Origin: Thiohalobacter thiocyanaticus
Lineage (GTDB): Bacteria; Pseudomonadota; Gammaproteobacteria; Thiohalobacterales; Thiohalobacteraceae
Direction of reading: 5' to 3'
Assembly (NCBI RefSeq): GCF_003932505.1
Contig: NZ_QZMU01000001.1
Location: 2,861,001-2,925,000, forward strand
DNA length: 64,000 bases
The position numbers and the translations under genes were made by a program. The notes under the pieces were generated by a model that saw only the letters and a list, made by a program, of their open reading frames with translations, made no database searches and was not told the DNA's origin. The stretch's first letter is position 1. Each line of letters begins with the position of its first letter. Shown one piece after another: positions 8,478 through 18,422 of this stretch.

Positions 8478-10020
8478 GAATAAACGTCCACAGGGATACG
8501 TGCTGGCCCCGGCCCTGTTCTCGCTCCTGCTCAGTCCGACGCTCCAGGCTGATGATGAGGAACTCAGCCGTGACTGGCAGGTCACGCCGCGCCTTACCCT
8601 GAGCGAAACCTTCACCGACAACATCAAGCTGGAACCGGACGGCGATGCCGACCTGGTCACCGAGGTCAGTCCCGGGGTGAACGTCAGCAAGCAGGGCGGC
8701 CGTTCTCGGGTCGAACTCGACTACCAACTGCAGGGGCTGCTGTTCGCCGACACCAGTTCCAGCAACGACATCAACCACAAGCTGTTCGGCGCCGGCCAGT
8801 TCGAGCTCAAGCCGGACTGGTTCTATCTGGACACCCTGGCCACCTACACCCAGCGCAACGTCAGCCAGTCCGGGCGCCTGTCCCTGGACACGGTCACCGG
8901 CGCCGGCGATCTGGACGATGTCGGCACCCTGCGCATCAGCCCCTACCTGGCGCACGATTTCGGCGGCCAGGTGGAAGTCCTGGCCCGCTATACCCACGAC
9001 GAGATCCGCTACGAAAGCGGCGCCTCCGATTCCAGCGCCGACGGCGTCGACCTGAATCTCGCCAGCGGCCGTTTCTGGCGCACCCTGAGCTGGTCCGTCA
9101 ATCACTATCGCAACCGCATCAGCCGCGACAGCGCCCCCAACGCCAGCTTCGAGTCGACCCAGGCCGACCTGGCCTACCGGCTGACCGATACCTTCCGGCT
9201 GCTGGCGCGTGCCGGCAACGAGGACAACGACTACCCCAGTTCCCGCAAGGTAGAGAACGGCAGCTATGTTGCCGGCGGCGCCCTGTGGCGCCCCACCCGC
9301 TTCTACGGCATGGAGGCCCTGTACGGCGAGGAGTACAAGACCGCCACCCTGATGCTCAATCCGACCCGGCGCACCGATATCGAGGTGACCTATTACGATC
9401 GCGATGTCGGCACCATCCTGGGCGCGGCCTGGAATGCGCGTATCCGCCACCGTGGGCCGGGGCTGACCCTGGGTGCCACCTATAACGAGGACACCACCAC
9501 GGTGCAGCAGCTAGAGCTTGAGGTTGAGCCGGGGCTGCGTAATATTGATACCGATGAATTCTTTCCTGGCTTCGATACCTCAGGGTTGACTCCTGGCCGC
9601 TACGAGATTGCCCTGGGTACTGTCCCCTCGCTCACTGATGAGATCATCGAACGCAAACGCGCCAGCGGCACCGCCAGCTACGACACCGGCCGCAGCACCT
9701 TCAGCGGCCGCATCTTCAGCGAGCGCCGGCTGTTCCTCACCAGCCAGACCACCGAGCGGGTCAACGGCGGCGACGCCACCTGGCGCTGGGCGTATGACGG
9801 CACCACCGATTTCATCCTGCGCGGCGGCCTGATCAACACCCTGCGCGCCAGCGGCACCCAGGACGACCGGCTCTGGTTCGCCCAGTGGTCGGTGGAGCAT
9901 GACTTCACGCCCCGGACCCGGGGCTCGCTGGAACTGCGCCGCACCGAGCAGGAATCGGACCGCGCCGCCAACGAGTACGAGGAAAACCGCATTACCGCCA
10001 GGGTGCGGATGGAGTTCTAA
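8455..10020 (+). CDS. PEP-CTERM system outer-membrane beta-barrel protein (TIGR03016-like)
   Basis: 521 residues from the first ATG; a second ATG two codons on is equally possible. The signal peptide ends around LQADDEE (about residue 32). The rest is alternating amphipathic strand sequence ending in an aromatic C-terminal strand (ARVRMEF), the outer-membrane barrel signature. The family is a standard member of XrtA loci, probably part of the export pore. A patch at about 9505-9640 (residues 350-396) uses many A/T-ending codons, unlike the rest of the gene, and may be a recombined surface loop. Confidence 0.85.
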   Translation: MVMDTANKNKRPQGYVLAPALFSLLLSPTLQADDEELSRDWQVTPRLTLSETFTDNIKLEPDGDADLVTEVSPGVNVSKQGGRSRVELDYQLQGLLFADTSSSNDINHKLFGAGQFELKPDWFYLDTLATYTQRNVSQSGRLSLDTVTGAGDLDDVGTLRISPYLAHDFGGQVEVLARYTHDEIRYESGASDSSADGVDLNLASGRFWRTLSWSVNHYRNRISRDSAPNASFESTQADLAYRLTDTFRLLARAGNEDNDYPSSRKVENGSYVAGGALWRPTRFYGMEALYGEEYKTATLMLNPTRRTDIEVTYYDRDVGTILGAAWNARIRHRGPGLTLGATYNEDTTTVQQLELEVEPGLRNIDTDEFFPGFDTSGLTPGRYEIALGTVPSLTDEIIERKRASGTASYDTGRSTFSGRIFSERRLFLTSQTTERVNGGDATWRWAYDGTTDFILRGGLINTLRASGTQDDRLWFAQWSVEHDFTPRTRGSLELRRTEQESDRAANEYEENRITARVRMEF

Positions 10021-11099
10021 TGTACGAGCGCTTCTACAATCTGAAATCCAAGCCCTTCCGGCTGAGCCCGGATCCGCGCTTCCTGTTTCAGAGCCGGGGC
10101 CACTCCAAGGCCCTGGCCTACCTGCGTTACGGACTGCAGCTGGGCGAGGGCTTCATCATCATCACCGGCGACATCGGCACCGGCAAGACCACCCTGGCGC
10201 GGGCGCTGCTCAACAGCCTGCAGCAGGAGAACATCATCGCCGCCCAGATCGTCACCACCCAGCTCGAATCCGACGATCTGGTCCGCGCGGTGGCCACCGC
10301 CTTCGGCCTGCAGAGCCAGGGCGCGGACAAGGCCCAGGTGCTGCGCAACCTGGAGACCTTCATGACCGCCCGCGCCCGCGAGGGCAAGCGGCTGCTGCTG
10401 TTGGTCGACGAGTCCCAGAACCTGCCGGCGCGCTCGCTGGAGGAACTGCGCATGCTGTCCAACTTCCAGGTCGGCGAGAAGGCCCTGCTGCAGAGCTTCC
10501 TGCTGGGGCAGGGCGAGTTCCAGTACACCCTGCAATCCCCGGGTATGGAGCAGTTCCGTCAGCGCGTGATCGCCTCCTATCACCTGGGGCCGCTGGAGGA
10601 AGAGGAGACCATCGATTACGTCAAACACCGGCTGCGGCTGGTGGGCTGGCAGGACGACCCGGTGATCACCGAGCCGGCCTTCGCCGCCATTCACGAGTTC
10701 AGCGACGGCGTGCCCCGGCGTATCAACAATCTCTGCGACCGCCTGTTCCTCTATGGCTGCCTGGAGGAGATCCACGAATTCAACGCCGATACGGTCGAAT
10801 TCGTGGTCGAGGAGCAGCGTCAGGAAACTCCGGATCTCGATCGCATCGCCCGTACCGCCCAGCCGGCGCTGCACAACCGCAGCGACACCCCCGCGGCGGA
10901 GGCCGAGCGCCCCAACAACACGGTCAGTGATACCGAGCGCCGCATGATCGCCCTGGAGAAGAAGGTGGAGGCACTGGAGGAACGGGTGCGCCGGGACCGC
11001 GACCGGATGCAGAAGCTGATCATGATGGCCATGCTCTCAGGCGACGATATCGATTACTCCGAGGCCCTGGAACAGCTGAAGAAGGCCGACAAGGCCTGA
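10020..11099 (+). CDS. XrtA-associated AAA ATPase (GspA/ExeA-like)
   Basis: 359 residues. Walker A is GDIGTGKT (about 50-57), Walker B is LLLLVDESQNLP (about 123-134), and an arginine-finger/sensor region follows (FSDGVPRRINNLCDRL). The C-terminal third is a charged coiled coil (about 305-330). It starts within the stop of the previous gene (TAATG), so it is translationally coupled. Family TIGR03015 is found in exosortase A EPS operons and is thought to energise assembly of the secretion apparatus; its exact target is not known. Confidence 0.9.
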   Translation: MYERFYNLKSKPFRLSPDPRFLFQSRGHSKALAYLRYGLQLGEGFIIITGDIGTGKTTLARALLNSLQQENIIAAQIVTTQLESDDLVRAVATAFGLQSQGADKAQVLRNLETFMTARAREGKRLLLLVDESQNLPARSLEELRMLSNFQVGEKALLQSFLLGQGEFQYTLQSPGMEQFRQRVIASYHLGPLEEEETIDYVKHRLRLVGWQDDPVITEPAFAAIHEFSDGVPRRINNLCDRLFLYGCLEEIHEFNADTVEFVVEEQRQETPDLDRIARTAQPALHNRSDTPAAEAERPNNTVSDTERRMIALEKKVEALEERVRRDRDRMQKLIMMAMLSGDDIDYSEALEQLKKADKA

Positions 11100-11139
11100 A
11101 TCCCTTCGCCGCCATCCGCCGCAGACAGGTTTTACACCC

Positions 11140-12298
11140 ATGAGCGCCAACGCCCATCCCAAACTGCTGTGCGTCGTCGGGGCCCGCCCCAATTTCATGA
11201 AGATCGCACCCCTCATTGCGGCCTTCCGTAACGGTCCCCAGCCGATCGAGGCCACCCTGGTGCACACCGGCCAGCATTACGACGCCGCCATGAAGAGCGC
11301 CTTCTTCGACCAGCTCGGTATCCCCGAGCCGGACATCGATCTGGAAGTCGGTTCCGGCAGTCACAGCCAGCAGACTGCCCGAGATCATGCGTCGTTTCGA
11401 ACCGGTGCTGGAGGCCGAGGCGCCCGCTGCCGTGCTGGTGGTCGGCGATGTGAATTCCACCATTGCCTGCGCCCTGGTCGCGGCCAAGCAGGGCGTGGCG
11501 GTGATCCATGTCGAGGCCGGGCTGCGCAGCTACGACCGCGGCATGCCGGAGGAGATCAACCGGGTGCTGACCGACCAGCTCTCCGACCTGCTGTTCCTGA
11601 CCGAAGCCAGCGCCCGTGACAACCTGCTGCGCGAAGGCATCGCGGAGGAGCGTATCCATTTCGTCGGTAATGTCATGATCGATACCCTGCTGGGGCATCT
11701 GTCCCGGGCGGTGCCGGCCGGGCAGACCCTGGCCGGCGTGGGACGCGAGGCCTTTCTGCAGGACGAGCGCGGCTATGCCGTGCTGACCCTGCACCGGCCG
11801 TCCAATGTCGACGACCCGGCGGTGTTCAAACGCCTGCTGGGCGTGCTGCGCGAAATCAGTGCGCGCACACCCGTCGTCTTTCCCATGCATCCGCGTACCC
11901 GCGCCCGGGCCCGCGACATGGGCCTGATGGAGCTGCTCGACAGCCCCGATATCCTGATCCTGGAACCGCTGGGCTACCTGGAACTGCTCGGCCTCATGGC
12001 GAAGGCCCGCCTGGTACTGACCGACTCCGGTGGCCTGCAGGAGGAGACCACCGCCCTGGGCGTGCCCTGCATCACCCTGCGCGAGAACACCGAACGGCCC
12101 ATCACCGTCAGCCAGGGCACCAACACCATCGTCGGCACCGACGCCGCGCGCATCCGCGCGGCGGTGGAGGAGACACTGGCCGGCGGTGGCAAGCGCGGCC
12201 GGGTGCCCGAACTGTGGGACGGGCAGGCCGCGCAGCGCATCAAGCAGGTCATCCTCGACTGGTACGCGCGCAACGGGGGCGCCAGGGCTGTCTCATGA
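11140..12298 (+). CDS. wecB: UDP-N-acetylglucosamine 2-epimerase, frameshifted
   Basis: The protein begins KLLCVVGARPNFMKIAPL and continues through the GDVNSTIACALVAAK, HVEAGLRSYDRGMPEEINR and DSGGLQEETTALG motifs of non-hydrolysing epimerases. It makes UDP-ManNAc from UDP-GlcNAc for the exopolysaccharide. The reading frame breaks at a CCC run at 11378-11380: removing one C joins both halves into about 385 residues, the family's normal size. All catalytic parts are otherwise intact, so a sequencing error is more likely than real inactivation. It overlaps the next gene by ATGA. Confidence 0.9.
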
Positions 12299-13171
12299 AT
12301 ACGGAACGCCCCGCCTGTACCAACGCCATGACCGTGGACGTGGAGGACTATTTCCAGGTCTCGGCCTTCGAACCCTTCATCCGCCGCAGCGACTGGGAGC
12401 GGCTGCCGCGCCGGGTCGAGCGCAACACCGCGCGCATCCTGGATCTGTTCGGCGAGGCCGATGTGCGAGCCACCTTCTTCACCCTGGGCTGGGTGGCCGA
12501 ACGCCATCCCCAACTGATCCGGCGCATGGTGGCCGAGGGCCACGAGGTGGCCAGCCACGGCTTCGAGCACACCCGGGTGACCAACCAGGACCCGGAGGCG
12601 TTCCGCGCCGACGTGCGCCGGACCAGGGCGCTGCTGGAGGACATCGCCGGCGTGCCGGTGACCGGCTACCGTGCCGCCAGCTATTCCATCGGCCGGGACA
12701 ACCTGTGGGCACTGGAGGTGCTGCGCGAGGAGGGCTATCGCTACAGCTCCAGCATCTATCCCATCAATCATGATCTGTACGGCATGCCCGAAGCTCCGCG
12801 CTTCGCCTTCCGGGTCAACGGCAGCGACTTCGTCGAGGTGCCGGTGACCACCCTGCGTGTGGGCACGCGCAACCTGCCCTGCGGCGGCGGCGGCTATTTC
12901 CGGCTGCTGCCCTACCGGGTCTCGCGCTGGGCCATGCGCCGGGTCAACCAGAGCGACAGCCAGCCGTGCGTGTTCTACTTCCATCCCTGGGAGATCGACC
13001 CCGACCAGCCGCGCCAGCCGGGGCCTCAATGCCCGCACCCGTTTCCGCCATTATCTCAACCTGCGGCGCATGGAGGCGCGGCTGCAGCGGCTGCTGCGGG
13101 ACTTCGCCTGGCAGCGCATGGACGAGACCTTCACCCCGGCAGAGAGGTTTCCGGCATGGAACGCGCCGTGA
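12295..13171 (+). CDS. XrtA system polysaccharide deacetylase, frameshifted near the C-terminus
   Basis: About 291 residues after correction. A NodB-fold deacetylase: metal Asp in MTVDVEDYFQVS, His pair in GHEVASHGFEHTRV, then GYRAASYSI and FYFHPWEIDPDQPR. The C-terminal DUF3473-type extension (ARTRFRHYLNLRRME) lies in another frame and is regained by removing one G from the GGGG run near 13019-13022. It would remove N-acetyl groups from the nascent polymer. Belongs to the exosortase-linked family TIGR03006. The start overlaps wecB, and the end overlaps the FemAB-like gene by 16 bases. Confidence 0.88.
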
Positions 13172-14202
13172 GCGACAGCGTGCAGATACGCGAGCTTGAC
13201 GAGGCCGGCGCCGGGCGCTGGGATGCCTTCGTGCAGCAGTGTCCCGAGGCGACCTTCTTCCACCGCGCCGGCTGGAAGCGCGTCATCGAGCGTACCTACG
13301 GCCACCCCATGATCTATCTGTATGCCGAGCGCGATGGCGACATCCAGGGCGTGCTGCCGCTGGGCCAGCTGAAGAGCCTGCTGTTCGGAAACTCCCTGGT
13401 CAGTACCCCCTTCTGCGTCTATGGTGGGGTGGCCGCCGAGGACGAGGCCGTGCGTCAGGCCCTGATCACGGCCGCGGTCGAGCGGGCGGAAAACCTCAGG
13501 GTCGATTTCCTGGAGTTGCGGCACCCGCGCGCGACCTGCACCGACTGGCCGACCAAGGACCTGTACGTCACCTTCCGCAAGCCGCTGGACCCGGATCCGG
13601 AGGTGAATCTGCAGGCGATCCCGCGCAAGCAGCGGGCCATGGTGCGCAAGGGCATCCAGGCCGGCCTGGTCAGCGAGATCGATGCCGGCGTGGAGCGGCT
13701 CTACGACGCCTATTCCGAGAGCGTGCGCAACCTGGGTACGCCGGTTTTCCCCCGCGCCTTCTTTGAACACCTCAAGCGGGAATTCGGCGACGACTGCGAG
13801 ATACTGACCGTACTCAAGGACGGCGAGACCGTGGCCGCCGTGATGAGTTTCTATTTCCGCGACCAGGTGCTGCCCTATTACGGTGGCGGCAAGGCCAGCG
13901 CCCGCCAGCTCAAGGGCAACGACTTCATGTACTGGGAGCTGATGCGCAGGAGCTGTGAGCGCGGCGTGCGTCTGTTCGACTTCGGCCGCAGCAAGCAGGG
14001 CACCGGCTCCTACAGCTTCAAGAAGAACTGGGGCTTCGAGCCCGAGCCGCTGTACTATGAATACCATCTGGTCCGGGCCACGGACCTGCCCAACATCAGC
14101 CCGACCAACCCCAAATACAAGCTGTTCATCGAACTGTGGTCGAAGCTGCCGCTGGGGCTGAGTCGCTCGCTCGGGCCCTATCTCGCCAAGTACCTGGGAT
14201 AG
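13156..14202 (+). CDS. FemAB-family XrtA/PEP-CTERM-associated protein
   Basis: 348 residues. It has a GNAT-type aminoacyltransferase fold like FemA/FemX, with a C-terminal acceptor domain (KGNDFMYWELMRRSCERG, DFGRSKQGTGSYSFKKNWGF). Cytoplasmic, no signal. Members of TIGR03019 occur only with exosortase A EPS loci, and a transfer of an amino acid or acyl group to a lipid-linked sugar precursor is assumed. The start is taken as the ATG at 13156; a GTG at 13168 is possible. Confidence 0.88.
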   Translation: MERAVSDSVQIRELDEAGAGRWDAFVQQCPEATFFHRAGWKRVIERTYGHPMIYLYAERDGDIQGVLPLGQLKSLLFGNSLVSTPFCVYGGVAAEDEAVRQALITAAVERAENLRVDFLELRHPRATCTDWPTKDLYVTFRKPLDPDPEVNLQAIPRKQRAMVRKGIQAGLVSEIDAGVERLYDAYSESVRNLGTPVFPRAFFEHLKREFGDDCEILTVLKDGETVAAVMSFYFRDQVLPYYGGGKASARQLKGNDFMYWELMRRSCERGVRLFDFGRSKQGTGSYSFKKNWGFEPEPLYYEYHLVRATDLPNISPTNPKYKLFIELWSKLPLGLSRSLGPYLAKYLG

Positions 14203-14209
14203 TACGCTC

Positions 14210-15448
14210 ATGGAACGGATTCTCTATCTCGCCCACCGCATTCCCTATCCCCCGAACAAGGGGGACAAGATCCGGTCCTATCATGTATTGCGCTACCTGG
14301 CCGAGCGCTACCAGGTCTACCTGGGCGCCTTCGTCGATGACCCGCGCGACTGGCGCCATGCCGAGACCCTGCAGCGCTGGTGCCGCCAGTGCCGGCTGCT
14401 GCCGCTGTCGCCGCGCCGGTCGCGGCTGCGCAGTCTGCAGGGACTGATCACCGGCGCTCCCCTGACGCTGCCCTATTACCGGGACGCACGCATGGCCGAC
14501 TGGGTGCGCCGCTGCGTGACGGAGCAGGGCATCGATACCGCCTTCGTGTTCTCCTCCTCCATGGCCCAGTACCTGGACGCCGATGAGTTCGCCGGACTGC
14601 GCCGGGTGATCGATTTCGTGGACGTGGACTCGGACAAGTGGGAACAGTACGGCCGTACCCAGCGCTGGCCCATGAGCTGGGTCTACCGGCGCGAGGGACG
14701 CCGGCTGGACCGCTACGAGCGCCGCATCGCGCAGCACTTCGACGCCAGCATGTTCGTCTCCGCCGAGGAGGCGGCCCTGTTCGCCGAACGGGTGCCTGCG
14801 GCGTGCAACATCGGCTATTACGACAACGGTGTGGACTGGGCCTATTTCACCCCGCGGCCGGAATCCGACAGCCCCTATGAACCCGGCGCCCGGGTACTGG
14901 TGTTCACCGGCGCCATGGATTACTGGGCCAACGCCGATGCGGTGAGCTGGTTCGCCGGCGATATCCTTCCGGCCGTGCGCGAGCAGGTGCCGGATGCCCT
15001 GTTCGCCATCGTCGGCGCGCGGCCGACCGAGGCGGTGAAACGACTGGAGCGCCTGCCCGGCGTGCGGGTGACCGGCGCGGTGGAGGATATCCGGCCCTAT
15101 CTCGAACATGCCCATGCCGCGGTCGCGCCGCTGCGCATCGCCCGCGGGGTGCAGAACAAGGTGCTCGAGGCCATGGCCATGGCCCGGCCGGTGATCGCCA
15201 GCCCCCAGGCGCTGGACGGCATCGACTACCCCGTGGGCGAGGATCTGCAGCGGGCCGAAACCGATGAGCAGTTCGCGGCCGCGGCGGTGGCGTTGCTGCG
15301 CGAGCGCCGGTCGGCAACGGCGGCGCGGGACTGGATCAGGCGTCGCTACGACTGGAACATCAATCTGTCGCGCCTGCAGGCGATGCTGGACCCGGAGGCT
15401 GCGCACGCCGGGGACCGGCCGGTGCCCGGCGCTGCGGCAGGGATATGA
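14210..15448 (+). CDS. TIGR03087-type PEP-CTERM/XrtA glycosyltransferase
   Basis: 412 residues. The N-terminus ILYLAHRIPYPPNKGDKIRS is the hallmark of this exosortase-linked GT1/GT4-like family. The C-terminal Rossmann domain holds the donor-binding EX7E-like region (IARGVQNKVLEAMAMARPVIAS). It adds a sugar to the EPS repeat unit in the cytoplasm. It starts 8 bases after the FemAB-like gene and overlaps xrtA by four bases. Confidence 0.9.
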   Translation: MERILYLAHRIPYPPNKGDKIRSYHVLRYLAERYQVYLGAFVDDPRDWRHAETLQRWCRQCRLLPLSPRRSRLRSLQGLITGAPLTLPYYRDARMADWVRRCVTEQGIDTAFVFSSSMAQYLDADEFAGLRRVIDFVDVDSDKWEQYGRTQRWPMSWVYRREGRRLDRYERRIAQHFDASMFVSAEEAALFAERVPAACNIGYYDNGVDWAYFTPRPESDSPYEPGARVLVFTGAMDYWANADAVSWFAGDILPAVREQVPDALFAIVGARPTEAVKRLERLPGVRVTGAVEDIRPYLEHAHAAVAPLRIARGVQNKVLEAMAMARPVIASPQALDGIDYPVGEDLQRAETDEQFAAAAVALLRERRSATAARDWIRRRYDWNINLSRLQAMLDPEAAHAGDRPVPGAAAGI

Positions 15449-16989
15449 TGAATCAGTCGGCGAACGTGCAGGCGCAGGAGACGGGCGTGCAGCAGCACCT
15501 GCTGCTGTTCGTGGTTGCGCTGCTGTCGCTGCTGGCCTTCTATCACCAGACCCTGACCGGGATGATCGACATCTGGTCGCGGTCCGAGACCTTCGCCCAC
15601 GGTTTTCTGATCTTCCCCATCGTCCTGTTCCTGATCTGGCGCCGGCGCGAACACCTGGCTCGCACCCCGGTCCGTCCCGACTGGCGCGCCCTGTGGTTGC
15701 TGCCCGGGCCGGGGCTGGTGTGGCTGCTGGCCGAGGTGGCCGATGTCGCCGTACTCATGCAGCTCGGCTTCATCGCCATGATCCCGCTGACCGTCTGGGC
15801 ATTGCTGGGCACGGCCGTGGTGCGCCAGATCGCCTTTCCCCTGTTCTTCCTGATTTTCGCCGTGCCCATGGGCGAGGGGCTGATTCCGCCGCTGATGGAT
15901 TTCACCGCGGTGTTCACGGTCAGCCTGATCAAGCTCAGCGGCATCCCGGTCTACGTCGAGGGGACCTACTTCAGCCTGCCCAGCGGCAACTGGTCGGTGG
16001 TCGAGGGCTGCAGCGGGATTCGCTACCTGATCGCCTCCGTGACCATGGGTACGCTGTACGCCTATCTGACTTACAACAGTCTTTCACGGCGGATCCTGTT
16101 CATCCTTTTCGCCATCGCCTTGCCCATCGTCGCCAACGGGCTGCGCGCCTACATGATCGTGATGATCGCCCACCTGAGTGACATGCAGCTGGCCCTGGGC
16201 GTGGATCATTTCATCTATGGCTGGGTATTCTTCGGCATCGTGATGCTGCTGATGTTCTGGATCGGCAGCTACTGGCGCGAAGAGCCCGAACCCGTGCAGG
16301 TTCCGGCGGGGTTCAGGGACGAAGCGTCAGCGACGTCTCCGCGTTATGGCCTGTTTGCCCTGCTCATCCTGCTTCTGGCCGCCTGGCCGGTGGCCGCGCA
16401 GCTGCTGGAGCGGGATATCGACCCGGAGCGGGACTCCATCGCCCTGACGCTGCCGACAACGCCCGGAGACTGGCGTGCGGCCGATGCCTTCACCGACTGG
16501 CGGCCCGATTACAAGGGTGCGGATGCCGAGACGCTGGCCTTCTATGCCCGCGGCGATGCCCGGGTGGGGGTGTATCTGGCCTACTATGCCCGGCCCCGGG
16601 AGGGTGCGGAACTGATCAACTCGCAGAACGTCATGATCATCCAGAAGCATCCTGTCTGGCACCAGGTCGGCGAGGCCCGGATCCGGGTCGAGGGCGAACC
16701 CGGCTATCTGGTTCAGACTCGGCTCAAGTCCGTCGACCAGCGGCTGTTGATCCACGACTGGTACTGGATTGGCGGCCGGCATACGGCCAATCCCTATTTC
16801 GGTAAGCTGCTGGAGGCCTGGGAACGCCTGCGCGGCAACGGCTGGCCCTCGGTGGGCATCGTATTGTTTGCCGAGAGCGGGGAGGGCGATGCGGACGCGG
16901 TCCTGGAGCAGGCGAGGCGCGAACTGCTGCCGCTGCTGGAGCAGCGCATCGAGCAGACCTGGCAGCATTCGCGGGAGAGCGGCGGATGA
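15445..16989 (+). CDS. xrtA: Exosortase A fused to a C-terminal EpsI-like domain
   Basis: 514 residues. About eight transmembrane helices fill residues 15-280. The catalytic triad of exosortases is visible: Cys189 in VVEGCSGIRYL, Arg234 in NGLRAYMIV and His255 in GVDHFIYGW. Residues about 300-510 are the EpsI (DUF3485) domain, periplasmic. It is a membrane transpeptidase-like enzyme that recognises PEP-CTERM tails, such as that of the protein at 847-1749, and processes them at the inner membrane. It overlaps genes on both sides. Confidence 0.96.
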   Translation: MMNQSANVQAQETGVQQHLLLFVVALLSLLAFYHQTLTGMIDIWSRSETFAHGFLIFPIVLFLIWRRREHLARTPVRPDWRALWLLPGPGLVWLLAEVADVAVLMQLGFIAMIPLTVWALLGTAVVRQIAFPLFFLIFAVPMGEGLIPPLMDFTAVFTVSLIKLSGIPVYVEGTYFSLPSGNWSVVEGCSGIRYLIASVTMGTLYAYLTYNSLSRRILFILFAIALPIVANGLRAYMIVMIAHLSDMQLALGVDHFIYGWVFFGIVMLLMFWIGSYWREEPEPVQVPAGFRDEASATSPRYGLFALLILLLAAWPVAAQLLERDIDPERDSIALTLPTTPGDWRAADAFTDWRPDYKGADAETLAFYARGDARVGVYLAYYARPREGAELINSQNVMIIQKHPVWHQVGEARIRVEGEPGYLVQTRLKSVDQRLLIHDWYWIGGRHTANPYFGKLLEAWERLRGNGWPSVGIVLFAESGEGDADAVLEQARRELLPLLEQRIEQTWQHSRESGG

Positions 16990-18158
16990 GCCGGGCGGAC
17001 CCGCCGTCCGCGCCTTTCAATGTCCTGCATGTTGTCTATCACTTCGGTGTGGGCGGGTTGGAGAACGGCCTGGTCAATCTGATCAACCGGCTGCCGCGCG
17101 AACGCTTCCGGCATCGTATCGTCAGCCTGACCGATTACACCGACTTCAGCCGTCGCATCGAGCGTGAGGATATCGAAATCCATGCCCTGCACAAGCGCCC
17201 CGGGCATGACTGGCGCATGTACGTGCAGCTCTACCGTCTGTTCCGGCGGCTGCGGCCGGACATCGTGCACACACGCAACCTGGCGGCGATGGAGGCCCAG
17301 CTGCCGGCCTGGCTGGCCGGCGTGCCCTGCCGTATCCACGGGGAACACGGCCGTGACGTGCTGGATGTCGACGGTACCAATCGCAAGTACATCCTGCAGC
17401 GGCGGCTGCTCAGGCCCTTCATTCATCACTTCATCGCCCTGTCGCGTGATCTGGAAGGCTATCTGCGACACCGCATCGACGTGCAACCGCATCGGCTCAG
17501 CCGTATCATCAACGGGGTGGACGTCGAGCGTTTCCGTCCGGACACTGCCGGGGCCCGCACCCGGCTGCCGGCGGGGTTCGCCGCGGCGGACAGCATCGTC
17601 ATCGGTACGGTCGGGCGGCTGGCCGCAATCAAGGACCAGCTGAGCCTGGTCCGGGCCTTTGTCCGCCTGCGCGAGCTGGCACCCGCAACCGCCGGTCGTC
17701 TGCGCCTGGTGCTGATCGGCGAGGGCTCGGAGCGCACGCGGCTCGAACAGGAGCTGACGGCGGCCGGCCTCATGCCGCAGGCCTGGCTGGCCGGGGCCCG
17801 CGACGACGTGGCGGAACTGCTGCCGGCGCTGGACCTGTTCGTGTTGCCCTCCCTGGCCGAGGGCATCTCCAACACCCTGATGGAGGCCATGGCCTGCGGC
17901 CTGCCGGTGATCGCCACCGATGTGGGCGGCAACGGCGAGTTGGTGCTCGATGGCGAGACCGGCGCCCTGGTGCCGCGCGGCGATGCCGAGGCGCTGGCGC
18001 AGGCGTTGAAGCCTTATGTGCAGGATGCCGCCAGGCGAGAGAGTCACGGCGCTGCCGCGCGCCGGCGCGCCGAGACCGAATTCAGTCTCGAGCGGATGGT
18101 GGGTCGCTACCAGAGTCTGTACAAGCTGTGTATGGAGATGCGCTCGCGGTCAGCGTGA
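16986..18158 (+). CDS. TIGR03088-type PEP-CTERM/XrtA glycosyltransferase
   Basis: 390 residues, GT4 fold. The acceptor domain starts NVLHVVYHFGVGGLENGLVNL. The donor domain has GTVGRLAAIKDQ and the catalytic Glu region PSLAEGISNTLMEAMACGLP followed by VIATDVGGNGELV. It is the last gene of the first EPS operon. The 264-base gap after it holds repeats, so transcription may end or restart there. Confidence 0.92.
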   Translation: MSRADPPSAPFNVLHVVYHFGVGGLENGLVNLINRLPRERFRHRIVSLTDYTDFSRRIEREDIEIHALHKRPGHDWRMYVQLYRLFRRLRPDIVHTRNLAAMEAQLPAWLAGVPCRIHGEHGRDVLDVDGTNRKYILQRRLLRPFIHHFIALSRDLEGYLRHRIDVQPHRLSRIINGVDVERFRPDTAGARTRLPAGFAAADSIVIGTVGRLAAIKDQLSLVRAFVRLRELAPATAGRLRLVLIGEGSERTRLEQELTAAGLMPQAWLAGARDDVAELLPALDLFVLPSLAEGISNTLMEAMACGLPVIATDVGGNGELVLDGETGALVPRGDAEALAQALKPYVQDAARRESHGAAARRRAETEFSLERMVGRYQSLYKLCMEMRSRSA

Positions 18159-18230
18159 TGATGAATTACATGGCTTCAAAGGCTGTATACGGTAGTAAAT
18201 GGAGTAAATTGCGGTTGTCATAACCGCTAT

Positions 18231-18402
18231 CGTCATCCCCGCGCAGGCGGGGATCCAGATGCCGCGCGGCTGCTGGATTCCCGCCTGCGCGGGAATGACG
18301 GAAATCGGCCTGGAGGTGGGGTCAGTCCGAAGGGCGTAACCCGACACCGGATTAGTGCTAGATGAATTGGGAGTTTCCGTGGATTTGGTGGATTTCGTGG
18401 CG
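18231..18402. repeat. REP double hairpin with one outer arm
   Basis: 18231-18300 is a full 70-base double hairpin (CGTCATCCCC to GGGAATGACG). At 18372-18402 follows an arm of 9-base period (GTGGATTTG, GTGGATTTC), like the right arms elsewhere. No matching left arm is seen. It fills the gap between the two EPS transcription units. Confidence 0.7.
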
Positions 18403-18422
18403 ATTTTTTCAGGACCAGCAGC

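Noticed and set aside
12857..13171. Separate small gene overlapping the deacetylase
   Set aside because: Its sequence (ARTRFRHYLNLRRME) is the missing C-terminus of the deacetylase, displaced by a one-base insertion.
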